Shown here: piece by piece, positions 1-8,355 of the stretch
Layout of the letters: each line of letters begins with the position of its first letter
Numbering within the stretch: the first letter of the stretch is position 1
Origin: PNNG01 sp046291695
GTDB lineage: Bacteria > Bacteroidota > Bacteroidia > UBA7662
DNA length: 64,000 nucleotides
Direction of reading: 5' to 3'
NCBI GenBank assembly: GCA_046291695.1
Contig: JBKBSO010000019.1
Location: forward strand, 1-64,000
Notes under the pieces: model-generated
The model's database searches: none
The model's input: the letters and a program-made list of their open reading frames with translations, nothing else
Told to the model about the DNA's origin: nothing
Position numbers and translations under genes: made by a program

Positions 1-60
1 TGGTGCGGATTTGAAGCTTAAAGCATATGAATGGCTGCAATGCAATACATTTTTTGAACT

Positions 61-187
61 GCGTTACAGATGTTCAAACGTATTTAGTGTCAAGCATGCA
101 CCGCCCAGCTGCGGTCTGCGGTCTGCGGTCTTGTACCGCGTTACAGCCGTTCAAGCGCATTCCGTGTCAAGCATGCACTGCCCAAGT
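61..187. repeat. 50-base imperfect direct repeat around a heptamer tandem repeat
   Basis: Two copies of a roughly 50-base sequence starting gcgttacag and running through gtgtcaagcatgca lie at 61-110 and 138-187. Between them, at 111-131, GCGGTCT is repeated three times in tandem. The window start (1-256) has no convincing gene: the two overlapping plus-strand reading frames there have repetitive, low-complexity translations and extend into the antisense of the GH57 gene. What the repeat does is unknown; it lies downstream of the operon end at 257. Confidence 0.6.
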
Positions 188-256
188 CCCCCGCCCCCCT
201 TTCTTCCCCGCTCATCTTTTCTCATCACGAAGCACCGCATCGGCATTCCAACCCAC

Positions 257-2710
257 CTACTGTTCAACCGCAATTTCAAAACGTTCGAGACTGATGTTGA
301 GCCTACCCGCCAGCAAACGGAAAAACCAAATAAACTCCAGGGCGCGGGCATCGTTTTCACTGGCATTGGCTTGCCAGCCGGGATACAGACTGCTTGCAAG
401 CTGGAAAAACAAGTTTTGCATCTGCCACAAATCCAGCTTTACATCCAGTTCTCCAAGCTGTTGCATGATTTGGTGTAAATTGATAAAATCCGGCAAACGA
501 TCAGGCTCTTCCACAAAATCGCTAAGCAATTCATACAGCCGTTGCGAAGCCACATAACTTATCATCTGCCCTTCGAGGGGCACTTGCCATTTTCGAATTT
601 CTTCTACCAGTCGCTGTAATTCGGCAGCTTTAGGATTGGCCTGCTGAAAATACACCCGCAATTGGTTGTTAACCACCAATTCTAAGTTTTTTCGAAAGAC
701 TAACGGCATGGGTATATTCACCTGCTTCATCACACTCATAAGGTTGTAATTGCGGTCGTACACTTGCTTTAGGGCCCGTTCAGCTTCGGCAATTTCACGC
801 TCAACCAACACTTTAAGCACTTTTTTCTGCTGATCACGGAAGAGCTGCCAGAACGAAAACTTCTCTTCGCCAAAATATTGTTGTATCACATGAATTACCT
901 CTGCCAGATTACTCGACTCAAAAGCAGTCCGAATGGCGTGATACATCTTCATAAAAGTCTGCTCATCCATTTGATCGTTGGCATTTCCAATAAGGTGATG
1001 CTGCCCCAAATAAATCACAGCAAACGAAAAACGCTTTTCGCTATGGGTAATTTTGCTCACCACCTTGGTGCGCCCGATGGCCAGCTTGTGTACGCCGGCT
1101 TTAAAACGCTCAAAAAAGTCGCTTTCGAACCGAAATGTATTGGTAAACACATCGTCTTGAATTTCGGAAAAAAGAGCATTGGCCACAAAGTGCATTCCTA
1201 CTTTGGTAAGCGACAAGCGCGAGGCTTTGGTGATGCTTTCGTAAATGTGCGCCCCATTTTGCATATGCGGCACATTTGAAATGGCTATACTGAGTCGTTG
1301 CTGAAAAGCATCGTCGAGCCGGAGATTTGATTCCGTTTCGGCAATCTGAATAGCCCTACAAGCGTATTGCAATACCTGCACGGTTTCTATGCCCGAAATT
1401 TCATCGAAAAACCAAGCACAACTGGTAAACATCAGCTGGCATTGCCGCATCATTTCAAGCAGACGCAATACTTTGGTTTTACGGGCTTCTTCTACATCAA
1501 AATACAGAAAACGCTCCAAAAAGGCAGATACATTCGCCTCCGAACGGTCGTTTATCACTTCAATATAAGCATTACGGATGCCCCACACATCGGCACAAAA
1601 AATGTGCATTTGACTTTGGTACTCCGCGTTAAGCTCATCGCGCAGCCAATTTAAGGCCTCTCGCAAACCAACACGCCAGGCCTGGTTATACTGAGGATAG
1701 CCACCGGAATTACAGCCACAGTCGGATCGCCATCGCTCTACACCATGCACACAACTCCAACTCGAATTGTTATGGATTTGCACCTCAAATTCGGGAACTA
1801 CCGTTGCTGCATACGTAGCATAGTTGGTGAGCGTAGCCAACTCATTGTCTTCAATGTATTTTAAACAATACGACAAGGCCATTTCGCCATGCCGGTGGTG
1901 ATGCCCGTAACTTTCGCCATCGGTGGCAATATGTACCAATTGCGACTGCTCGCGATGCGGATCAAAGGCAGCCAACAGGGCTTCGGCAAAGGCCTTGCCG
2001 TCTTTCAGCAATCCTTCAAAAGCTACCTTTTGCGCTACCAGCCCATTGTAAAAGAACAAAATGATTTCCTTTCCCGAGGGCAACTTGCACAGATAATGCT
2101 GCAGGCTATCGACTTGGGGCTCGGCCACCTCATGCCAGTCGGATTCACCCAATTTACGCACCGCCTTGAGTTGACGAGGCGCCATAACCGTAAACCGTAT
2201 GCCCTGCTCAGCCAAAACCTCTAGGCTCTCCACATCGGCAGCCGTTTCGGCCAACCACATGCCTTCTGGCTTCCGGCCAAAACGCATCTCAAAATCGCGA
2301 ATGCCCCATATAACCTGCGTTTCTTTATCGGCCCGGCTGGCCAATGGCATAATAATGTGGTTGTACACCTGTGCTATGGCCGAACCATGCCCAAATCGCG
2401 CGATGCTCTGCCTGTCAGCTTCAAGTATGGCCTGGTATACCTCCTGGGCATATTTTTCCATCCACGATAAAAGCGTAGGACCAAAATTGAAACTGATGCG
2501 CGTATAGTTGTTTACAATATCGCAAATGCGATTGTTGCCATCTAAAATACGACTTACCGCATTGGGGCCGTAACACTCCGCTGTAATCCGTTCGTTCCAA
2601 TCGTGGTAAGGATACGCCGAATCCTGAATTTCGATTTCCTCGAGCCAGGCATGTTCACGCGGGGGCTGATAAAAATGCCCGTGTATGCAAATAAATTGCT
2701 GTTTTGTCAT
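257..2710 (-). CDS. GH57 alpha-amylase/alpha-mannosidase family protein (DUF3536 type)
   Basis: About 817 residues. The N-terminus contains CIHGHFYQPPRE, the typical opening of glycoside hydrolase family 57. The likely catalytic glutamate is in WLAETA near residue 153, and an aspartate in the ATDGESYGHH stretch near residue 263 fits the second catalytic residue. The long C-terminal half matches the DUF3536-type members of the family. No signal peptide is seen, so it probably acts on alpha-glucan in the cytoplasm. I chose the ATG at 2710 rather than 2776 because the conserved N-terminus begins there and this ATG overlaps the upstream stop codon as TAATG, suggesting translational coupling. It is the last gene of the glucan operon. 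The exact substrate (glycogen trimming, branching or debranching) cannot be read from the sequence. Confidence 0.85.
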   Translation of the reverse strand: MTKQQFICIHGHFYQPPREHAWLEEIEIQDSAYPYHDWNERITAECYGPNAVSRILDGNNRICDIVNNYTRISFNFGPTLLSWMEKYAQEVYQAILEADRQSIARFGHGSAIAQVYNHIIMPLASRADKETQVIWGIRDFEMRFGRKPEGMWLAETAADVESLEVLAEQGIRFTVMAPRQLKAVRKLGESDWHEVAEPQVDSLQHYLCKLPSGKEIILFFYNGLVAQKVAFEGLLKDGKAFAEALLAAFDPHREQSQLVHIATDGESYGHHHRHGEMALSYCLKYIEDNELATLTNYATYAATVVPEFEVQIHNNSSWSCVHGVERWRSDCGCNSGGYPQYNQAWRVGLREALNWLRDELNAEYQSQMHIFCADVWGIRNAYIEVINDRSEANVSAFLERFLYFDVEEARKTKVLRLLEMMRQCQLMFTSCAWFFDEISGIETVQVLQYACRAIQIAETESNLRLDDAFQQRLSIAISNVPHMQNGAHIYESITKASRLSLTKVGMHFVANALFSEIQDDVFTNTFRFESDFFERFKAGVHKLAIGRTKVVSKITHSEKRFSFAVIYLGQHHLIGNANDQMDEQTFMKMYHAIRTAFESSNLAEVIHVIQQYFGEEKFSFWQLFRDQQKKVLKVLVEREIAEAERALKQVYDRNYNLMSVMKQVNIPMPLVFRKNLELVVNNQLRVYFQQANPKAAELQRLVEEIRKWQVPLEGQMISYVASQRLYELLSDFVEEPDRLPDFINLHQIMQQLGELDVKLDLWQMQNLFFQLASSLYPGWQANASENDARALEFIWFFRLLAGRLNISLERFEIAVEQ

Positions 2711-4593
2711 TACTTCCTTAAGTCTAAAATACGCACCGATTTGGCTGGCACTTCTATTTCGGTAGCCGCCTCCCAAGCCGCGCCACTCATCACATCACGA
2801 CCAGATTTTACCCCTTGCAGCTCAGCTTCAAAACGTGCCGTGGCCACCTTTTTCGGACTCGTAGCACTGTTTACCAATACCATTACCAAGGCCTCATCTT
2901 TCATTCGAAAATACACATACACCTCATCTTCAGGAACATAGTGCCGAAAACCACCCTCAGCTATGGCCTTGCTGCTTTTGCGCCATTGACCCAGCTTGCT
3001 TAGGTAATCAACCAATTCATTCTCCTGCGCATTGCGGCCTTCGCGACTAAATTTACTTACCGAATCACCCGGCCAGCCACCCGGCATATTTTGCCGCACA
3101 TTGGTGCCACCCATATTGGCATAATTGCCAAACAACAGCTCCGACCCGTAATACAACTGCGGTATGCCCCGCATGGTCAGTAGCATGGCATGGGCCATTT
3201 TCATATGTGCCATATTTTGCTTGAAGATGGCCCAGGCACGTGAAATATCATGATTATCCAAAAAAATCATATTCCGTGAAGCATCACCATAGAGCATATC
3301 TTGGCCAAGCGTATAGTAAATCCGTCGCAGGCCCGAATCCCAGTCAAACCCCTCGTTTAACCCATCACGTATTGCGCCATAAAGCGGAAAATCGGTTACC
3401 CCCGGCATTTGCTGTGGCCTGGGATTTAGCCTGTTGCCCTGCACCCAATAGGCAGATTCGGCAACGGTATGCACCCATACCTCGCCCACAATGCCTATGT
3501 CGGGGTATTGTGTTCGAATGGCCTTTAAACAACGGTTCATGAAGTCCTCATCGGGATAGGCATAAGTGTCGAGACGGAATCCACTTAAACCGGCATGTTC
3601 TACCCACCAGATGTTGTTTTGAATGAGGTATTTGGCCAAATGTGGATTTTTCTGATTGAGATCGGGCATATGGGTATCAAACCACCCCTTGCGCATCAGC
3701 CGGGCATCGGCTTCGGCTGCATAAGGATCCATCTGCGTCATGGCCCGGTATGTGGTACGTGTAAAGGCAGGCCATTGGTTCACCCAATCGGCAGAGGGCA
3801 TATCGCGGATAAACCAATGCTGATCGCCCACATGGTTGTGTACCAAATCCATAATCATTTTCATGCCCTTGTCGCGCGACTTTTCAACCAAGCTCAGGTA
3901 ATCGGCATCTGTACCTAATCGCGGATCTATTTTGTATAAATCAGTCATGGCATAGCCATGGTAAGATTCCCTCGGCTGGTTGTTTTCCTGAACCGGATTC
4001 AACCAAAGGGCCGTCACTCCCAAATCGGCTATGTAGTCGAGATGCTGCTCAATGCCTCTTAAGTCGCCCCCATGCCGCATCCGGTCGTCAGTCCGATCGA
4101 CCGTGGCCTGCTGCATGCCCTTTACCACATCGTTGGTGGGATCGCCATTGGCAAAACGGTCGGGCATGATCAGGTACACCAAATCGGCCGCGCTAAAGCC
4201 ATCAACCCGGTTATCGGGGAACCGGCGAGGCTTGATGGTGTAATTTTGCCGAATGCGCTTGCGCCCCTGCTCCAGCAACAAACTAATTTCACCGGCTTGC
4301 AACTCGTCGCTCAAGCGAAGGTATGCAAACAAATAATTGGGATTTTCGACCCGCTCTAGTCTACTGATTCGAACTCCCGGATGATCGATTTTTAACGTAT
4401 AGCCGGAAATATCTTTGCCATACAGCAACAACTGCAATTCATCATCGGCCATACCTACATACCAGTGGGGGGGCTCAACCCGGTCCAGCGGTTTTAACGC
4501 CTGGGCCAGGGCAACTTGCTTACACCCCATCAAGGCTGGTAATAACCCTACCATGGCCCAAAAGGCCGCTCTTCTAAATCCTGTTATGCTCAT
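2710..4593 (-). CDS. exported GH13 alpha-amylase, neopullulanase/cyclomaltodextrinase type lipoprotein
   Basis: 627 residues. The N-terminus has a hydrophobic segment ending LLPALMGC, a lipobox, so it is probably a lipoprotein facing the periplasm or the cell surface. Residues about 35-125 resemble the N-terminal beta domain of cyclomaltodextrinases and SusA-type neopullulanases. A GH13 barrel follows with the catalytic Asp in GFRLDTY (about 340), Glu in GEVWVH (about 370) and Asp in LDNHDISR (about 448), and a C-terminal beta domain. It should cleave alpha-1,4 links in starch-like polymers or cyclodextrins to maltose and short oligosaccharides. Its start overlaps the glgB stop as ATGA and its stop overlaps the GH57 start, so it is embedded in an otherwise cytoplasmic glucan operon. 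Maltose from it could feed the maltokinase; that link is inference. Confidence 0.88.
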   Translation of the reverse strand: MSITGFRRAAFWAMVGLLPALMGCKQVALAQALKPLDRVEPPHWYVGMADDELQLLLYGKDISGYTLKIDHPGVRISRLERVENPNYLFAYLRLSDELQAGEISLLLEQGRKRIRQNYTIKPRRFPDNRVDGFSAADLVYLIMPDRFANGDPTNDVVKGMQQATVDRTDDRMRHGGDLRGIEQHLDYIADLGVTALWLNPVQENNQPRESYHGYAMTDLYKIDPRLGTDADYLSLVEKSRDKGMKMIMDLVHNHVGDQHWFIRDMPSADWVNQWPAFTRTTYRAMTQMDPYAAEADARLMRKGWFDTHMPDLNQKNPHLAKYLIQNNIWWVEHAGLSGFRLDTYAYPDEDFMNRCLKAIRTQYPDIGIVGEVWVHTVAESAYWVQGNRLNPRPQQMPGVTDFPLYGAIRDGLNEGFDWDSGLRRIYYTLGQDMLYGDASRNMIFLDNHDISRAWAIFKQNMAHMKMAHAMLLTMRGIPQLYYGSELLFGNYANMGGTNVRQNMPGGWPGDSVSKFSREGRNAQENELVDYLSKLGQWRKSSKAIAEGGFRHYVPEDEVYVYFRMKDEALVMVLVNSATSPKKVATARFEAELQGVKSGRDVMSGAAWEAATEIEVPAKSVRILDLRK

Positions 4594-6719
4594 GATTTAT
4601 TTGCTTTCGTATTCGATTTGGGTTTAGCTGAAGGCGATTTGCCTGATTTTGTTTCGCCGACTGTCTTGGGTTTTGCAGCCGTTTTCTCACCCTTAGGACT
4701 TGCTGTTTTTTTTCTAGAAGGTTTGGCTGGGCTAGTCGCCGAATCCTTGCTGCCGGTTGACTGTGTGGTTGATTGCTCCTTGGCTGTTCGCTTGGCTTTC
4801 ACCGGCTTTTTAACTGCCTCCATTTTACGCAAGATGAGCATGCCCAAAGGAGGAAGGCGCAGCTGCAAGGAATGGTCTTTCCACTGATAATGAAAATATT
4901 CGGCGGCTATGGGTTCGGCATTCAACACCCCGCTCCCACCGAATTCGATACGATCGGTACTGAAAATTTCTTCATAAAACCCCTCCTCGGGCACACCAAT
5001 GCGGTATTGATCGCGCACAACCGGGGTAAAATTGCATACCACCAAGAGCGCATTTCCCTCCAAATCTTTCCGCATATAGGTAATCACACTGTTCGAACGA
5101 TCAGAACCATCAATCCACTCATAACCAGCTGCATCGAACTGCAATTCGTACAAGGCCTTTTCGGAGCGGTAAAGCTTATTGAGGGCCTTCACTGATTCAT
5201 TTAAGCCCCGATGCAAATGGTAGTCGAGCAAATGCCAGTCGAGGCTGCTGTCGTGGTTCCACTCCCTGGCCTGACCCAATTCGCCTCCCATAAAATTAAG
5301 CTTGGCCCCGGGATGGGTATACATATATCCATACAACAAGCGCAAATTGGCAAATTTCTGCCATTCATCGCCCGGCATTTTGTTGATCATGCTGCCTTTA
5401 CCGTGCACTACCTCATCGTGCGAAAGGGGCATCATGAAGTTTTCATTAAAGGCATACATGATGCTAAAAGTAATTTTATCGTGGTGAAATGGCCTGAAGA
5501 GCGGGTTTTCTTTGAAATAGGCTAGGGTATCGTGCATCCAGCCCATCATCCACTTCATGCCAAAGCCCAAACCTCCCATATCAATCGGACGCGAAACCAT
5601 GGGCCATGCTGTTGATTCTTCGGCTATGGTTTGGATGTCGGGGAAAGCCAAGTAGGCTTCGCGGTTCATTTCTTTCAGCAACGAAATGGCTTCGAGGTTC
5701 TCGCGTCCTCCGAACTCATTGGGAATCCATTGCCCCTCTTCACGCGAATAATCGAGGTAGAGCATAGAGGCTACCGCATCTACGCGCAAACCATCGGCAT
5801 GATATTTATCGAGCCAAAACAAAGCGTTCGAAATCAAAAAGGAGCGCACCTCATTACGGCCATAATTAAAAATGTAGCTCTTCCAGTCGGGATGATAACC
5901 CTTGCGTGGATCGGCATGCTCGTACAAATGCGTGCCGTCGAAAAAGGCCAGGCCATGACCATCGGTAGGGAAATGCGAAGGCACCCAGTCGAGGATCACC
6001 CCGATGCCGGCCTGGTGCAGCCGATCTATCAGGTACATGAACTCCTGCGGGTTGCCAAAGCGACTGCTTGGTGCAAAATAGCCCGTAACCTGATAGCCCC
6101 AGCTCCCAAAAAAGGGATGCTCCATTACCGGCATGAGCTCCACATGGGTATAGCCCATTTCTTGCACATAGGCCACCAGCTCCTCGGCCAGTTCAAAATA
6201 ATACAACGATCGTCCGCCTTCGTCGGGATTACGCCGCCAGCTGCCCAAATGCACTTCGTACACCGCATAGGGCGCACTGAGTTTGTTGTGCTCCTTACGT
6301 TTTTTCATCCAATCAGCATCCTGCCAAGCATAGTCCAAGTCCCACACCACAGAGGCCGTTTTTGGGGGCGACTCCCACAAAAAACCATAAGGATCGCCCT
6401 TTTCGATGGGGATACTGCCGTCGCGACTGCTGATGTGGTATTTGTAATTCACCCCCTTCCCCAATTTGGGGATGAAGCCTTCCCAAATGCCCGAGCCATC
6501 GAGGCGCGGAAAAAGCTCATCGGCACCGGCCGACCAATAGTTAAAATCGCCGATGACACTCACACGCTCGGCATTGGGTGCCCAAACGGCAAAATACACC
6601 CCTTGCTCCCCTTCAAACTCGTGTAAATGCGCACCCATTTTTTCATAAATACGGTAGTGTTTACCCTCCCTGAACAGGTGGATATCGTAATCGGTAAATA
6701 AGCTGGTTGGTTTTACCAT
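4590..6719 (-). CDS. glgB: 1,4-alpha-glucan branching enzyme with lysine-rich C-terminal tail
   Basis: 709 residues. An N-terminal CBM48 domain (FAVWAPNAERVSVIGDFN) is followed by a GH13 barrel with the catalytic Asp in GLRVDAVAS (about 312), Glu in IAEEST (about 366) and Asp in LSHDEVVHGKGS (about 434), and a C-terminal all-beta domain. It introduces alpha-1,6 branches into linear alpha-1,4-glucan, in this context the polymer made by GlgE. The extra N1 domain of some longer branching enzymes is absent. From residue 633 to the end there is a 77-residue tail of almost only Lys, Ala, Ser, Thr and Pro (19 lysines, 2 arginines), like histone H1 tails and not a usual part of GlgB. The gene starts 2 bases after the maltokinase stop and overlaps the next start by ATGA. 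Confidence 0.95.
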   Translation of the reverse strand: MVKPTSLFTDYDIHLFREGKHYRIYEKMGAHLHEFEGEQGVYFAVWAPNAERVSVIGDFNYWSAGADELFPRLDGSGIWEGFIPKLGKGVNYKYHISSRDGSIPIEKGDPYGFLWESPPKTASVVWDLDYAWQDADWMKKRKEHNKLSAPYAVYEVHLGSWRRNPDEGGRSLYYFELAEELVAYVQEMGYTHVELMPVMEHPFFGSWGYQVTGYFAPSSRFGNPQEFMYLIDRLHQAGIGVILDWVPSHFPTDGHGLAFFDGTHLYEHADPRKGYHPDWKSYIFNYGRNEVRSFLISNALFWLDKYHADGLRVDAVASMLYLDYSREEGQWIPNEFGGRENLEAISLLKEMNREAYLAFPDIQTIAEESTAWPMVSRPIDMGGLGFGMKWMMGWMHDTLAYFKENPLFRPFHHDKITFSIMYAFNENFMMPLSHDEVVHGKGSMINKMPGDEWQKFANLRLLYGYMYTHPGAKLNFMGGELGQAREWNHDSSLDWHLLDYHLHRGLNESVKALNKLYRSEKALYELQFDAAGYEWIDGSDRSNSVITYMRKDLEGNALLVVCNFTPVVRDQYRIGVPEEGFYEEIFSTDRIEFGGSGVLNAEPIAAEYFHYQWKDHSLQLRLPPLGMLILRKMEAVKKPVKAKRTAKEQSTTQSTGSKDSATSPAKPSRKKTASPKGEKTAAKPKTVGETKSGKSPSAKPKSNTKANKS

Positions 6720-6721
6720 GG

Positions 6722-8353
6722 CTATCGGGTTTGATATTCTTCTAAAATTTGTTGAATGCCCTTAAGGGGTATAATCACCCAATCGGGCCGGCCGTTGAGC
6801 TCGTAACCGAATTCATATACTGCCTTTTCGAGCAAGTGCAACCGCAGCAAGGCAGCTGCTTCGGCATGCGCTTCGAGCCGAAAATGTTTGCGGTTGAGCC
6901 GGCTGAAATAGGCGTTCAAATAAACCGATGCCACCGCTTGAAACCAGGTTTCGGCGAGGGCCTCGGCCTGCGGATACCGCTTCCGGATACGGGCCGATTC
7001 GTGCCCAAAATACAAGGCCACATAGGCGGCGTAATGAAAAGAACGTAACATGCCGGCTACGTCTTTGAGCGGACTATGCTTGATTTTACGATCGCTGATG
7101 CTGCTCTCGGGTTCGCCCTCAAAGTCGAGTATGGTATAATCGCCTTTATCGTAAAGTACCTGCCCCAAGTGGTAGTCGCCATGGATACGGCAACGTAAAC
7201 TTTGAGGCTCAAGCTGTTGTATACGCTCAAAATATTCGCGAATCAGGTCGATACTTTCTTCAAACTGTTGGGCCAATTGCCTTGCCTCGGGAGCCAGTTG
7301 CGCCATTACTCCGCTGAGCAATTGCTGACGTTTTTCGAGCAGCTTATCAAAATGGCCCGACAGCCAGCTTTTATATTCAGCATCGAAAGTTTGGGGTGCG
7401 AAAGCTGTTTGCCGACTGCTTTGACCAAGCGCATTGTGCATTTCGGCCGTTCTCTGACCCAATAAGGCAATCCAGCGATAAGCCTCTGCCTCCAGCAGTT
7501 GTTCCGCTAATTGGGCATTTTTGCCCAGCTCATTTAGCTGCAGATAAGGTATCGGTGCTTGTTGGGCATGCAGTTTTTGGGCGCCTTCAGCGGCAATAAA
7601 AGTACCCAGCTGTTGCTGAAACAAGCCCCAAGCATCGCCCTCGGAACTTACTTTTTGCTGCATGATGGCGAGTGTAATTTCAAAGGCTTTGCCTTTTTTG
7701 AGGCTGATGCTCCCGGCATAGACCGGGATTTGCCGGAAATCACTTGTTTCGCTCAGGTAGCGCACCACCTCCAACTCCGGATTGCTTAATTTAAAGAGCT
7801 TGCGATAGAGCTTAAAGAAGTAAGCATCACCGAAAAACAGCGCACTGTTGCTTTGGTCGAAATTCATCACCCGCGAACCTACGTCTTTCAGCTTGATGGG
7901 CACAAAAGCGGAGCCTTGCTCAAACTGCAGTAGGAATTCGCCTGCCTTGATGCTGCGATTTTGCTGCACGGCATCGAATAAGCCTGCCCTAAAGTCGGCA
8001 TCGTAAATGGCATCCATGAGCCAGCCTCCCTGCCATTCCGTAAGTACTGAGCGCTCCGGGGCTTCGGCTTGCCGATCACAAAAAGTCAAAGGCAAAAGAT
8101 ACTCCTCGAGCTTACCCGTTTGGTAGTAGGCATCAATAATCAACAAAAACGCCTGCTGTCCCGAAAAAGCGAAAGGGATGGATGCTTTAATCCGCACTTG
8201 TTTTAACCTGCGCGCCTTACCTGCAAACCAACGGCATTTTTTAAGGTAGTTGGGCAGCACCTCAGCTTGCAGCCACTGCACAAAGCCACTATCCGAAACG
8301 CATCCGGGCCAAGTTTGTGGCTGAGGGCTGTTGGCATGTGGCTCTTGTAACAT
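6722..8353 (-). CDS. maltokinase (Mak/Pep2 type, aminoglycoside phosphotransferase fold)
   Basis: 543 residues from the ATG at 8353. The N-terminal cap contains CRWFAGKARR, the signature of maltokinases and of kinase domains attached to trehalose synthases. The catalytic loop HGDYHLGQ lies near residue 391 and the metal-binding DFEGEP near 410. It should phosphorylate maltose with ATP to maltose 1-phosphate, the donor for GlgE. An ATG at 8422 would lengthen the protein into the glgE reading region and adds no conserved sequence; the chosen start lies 2 bases after the glgE stop. It is a stand-alone kinase: no TreS hydrolase domain is fused to it and none is encoded beside it. Confidence 0.85.
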   Translation of the reverse strand: MLQEPHANSPQPQTWPGCVSDSGFVQWLQAEVLPNYLKKCRWFAGKARRLKQVRIKASIPFAFSGQQAFLLIIDAYYQTGKLEEYLLPLTFCDRQAEAPERSVLTEWQGGWLMDAIYDADFRAGLFDAVQQNRSIKAGEFLLQFEQGSAFVPIKLKDVGSRVMNFDQSNSALFFGDAYFFKLYRKLFKLSNPELEVVRYLSETSDFRQIPVYAGSISLKKGKAFEITLAIMQQKVSSEGDAWGLFQQQLGTFIAAEGAQKLHAQQAPIPYLQLNELGKNAQLAEQLLEAEAYRWIALLGQRTAEMHNALGQSSRQTAFAPQTFDAEYKSWLSGHFDKLLEKRQQLLSGVMAQLAPEARQLAQQFEESIDLIREYFERIQQLEPQSLRCRIHGDYHLGQVLYDKGDYTILDFEGEPESSISDRKIKHSPLKDVAGMLRSFHYAAYVALYFGHESARIRKRYPQAEALAETWFQAVASVYLNAYFSRLNRKHFRLEAHAEAAALLRLHLLEKAVYEFGYELNGRPDWVIIPLKGIQQILEEYQTR

Positions 8354-8355
8354 AC

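Noticed and set aside
5631..6626. A 331-codon open frame on the plus strand opposite glgB
   Set aside because: It is the antisense of conserved glgB catalytic sequence and has no recognisable domain, start context or signal.
6722..8353. Annotation of the maltokinase as a trehalose synthase
   Set aside because: Related proteins are often labelled trehalose synthase because of fused forms, but this protein has only the kinase fold and no GH13 domain.
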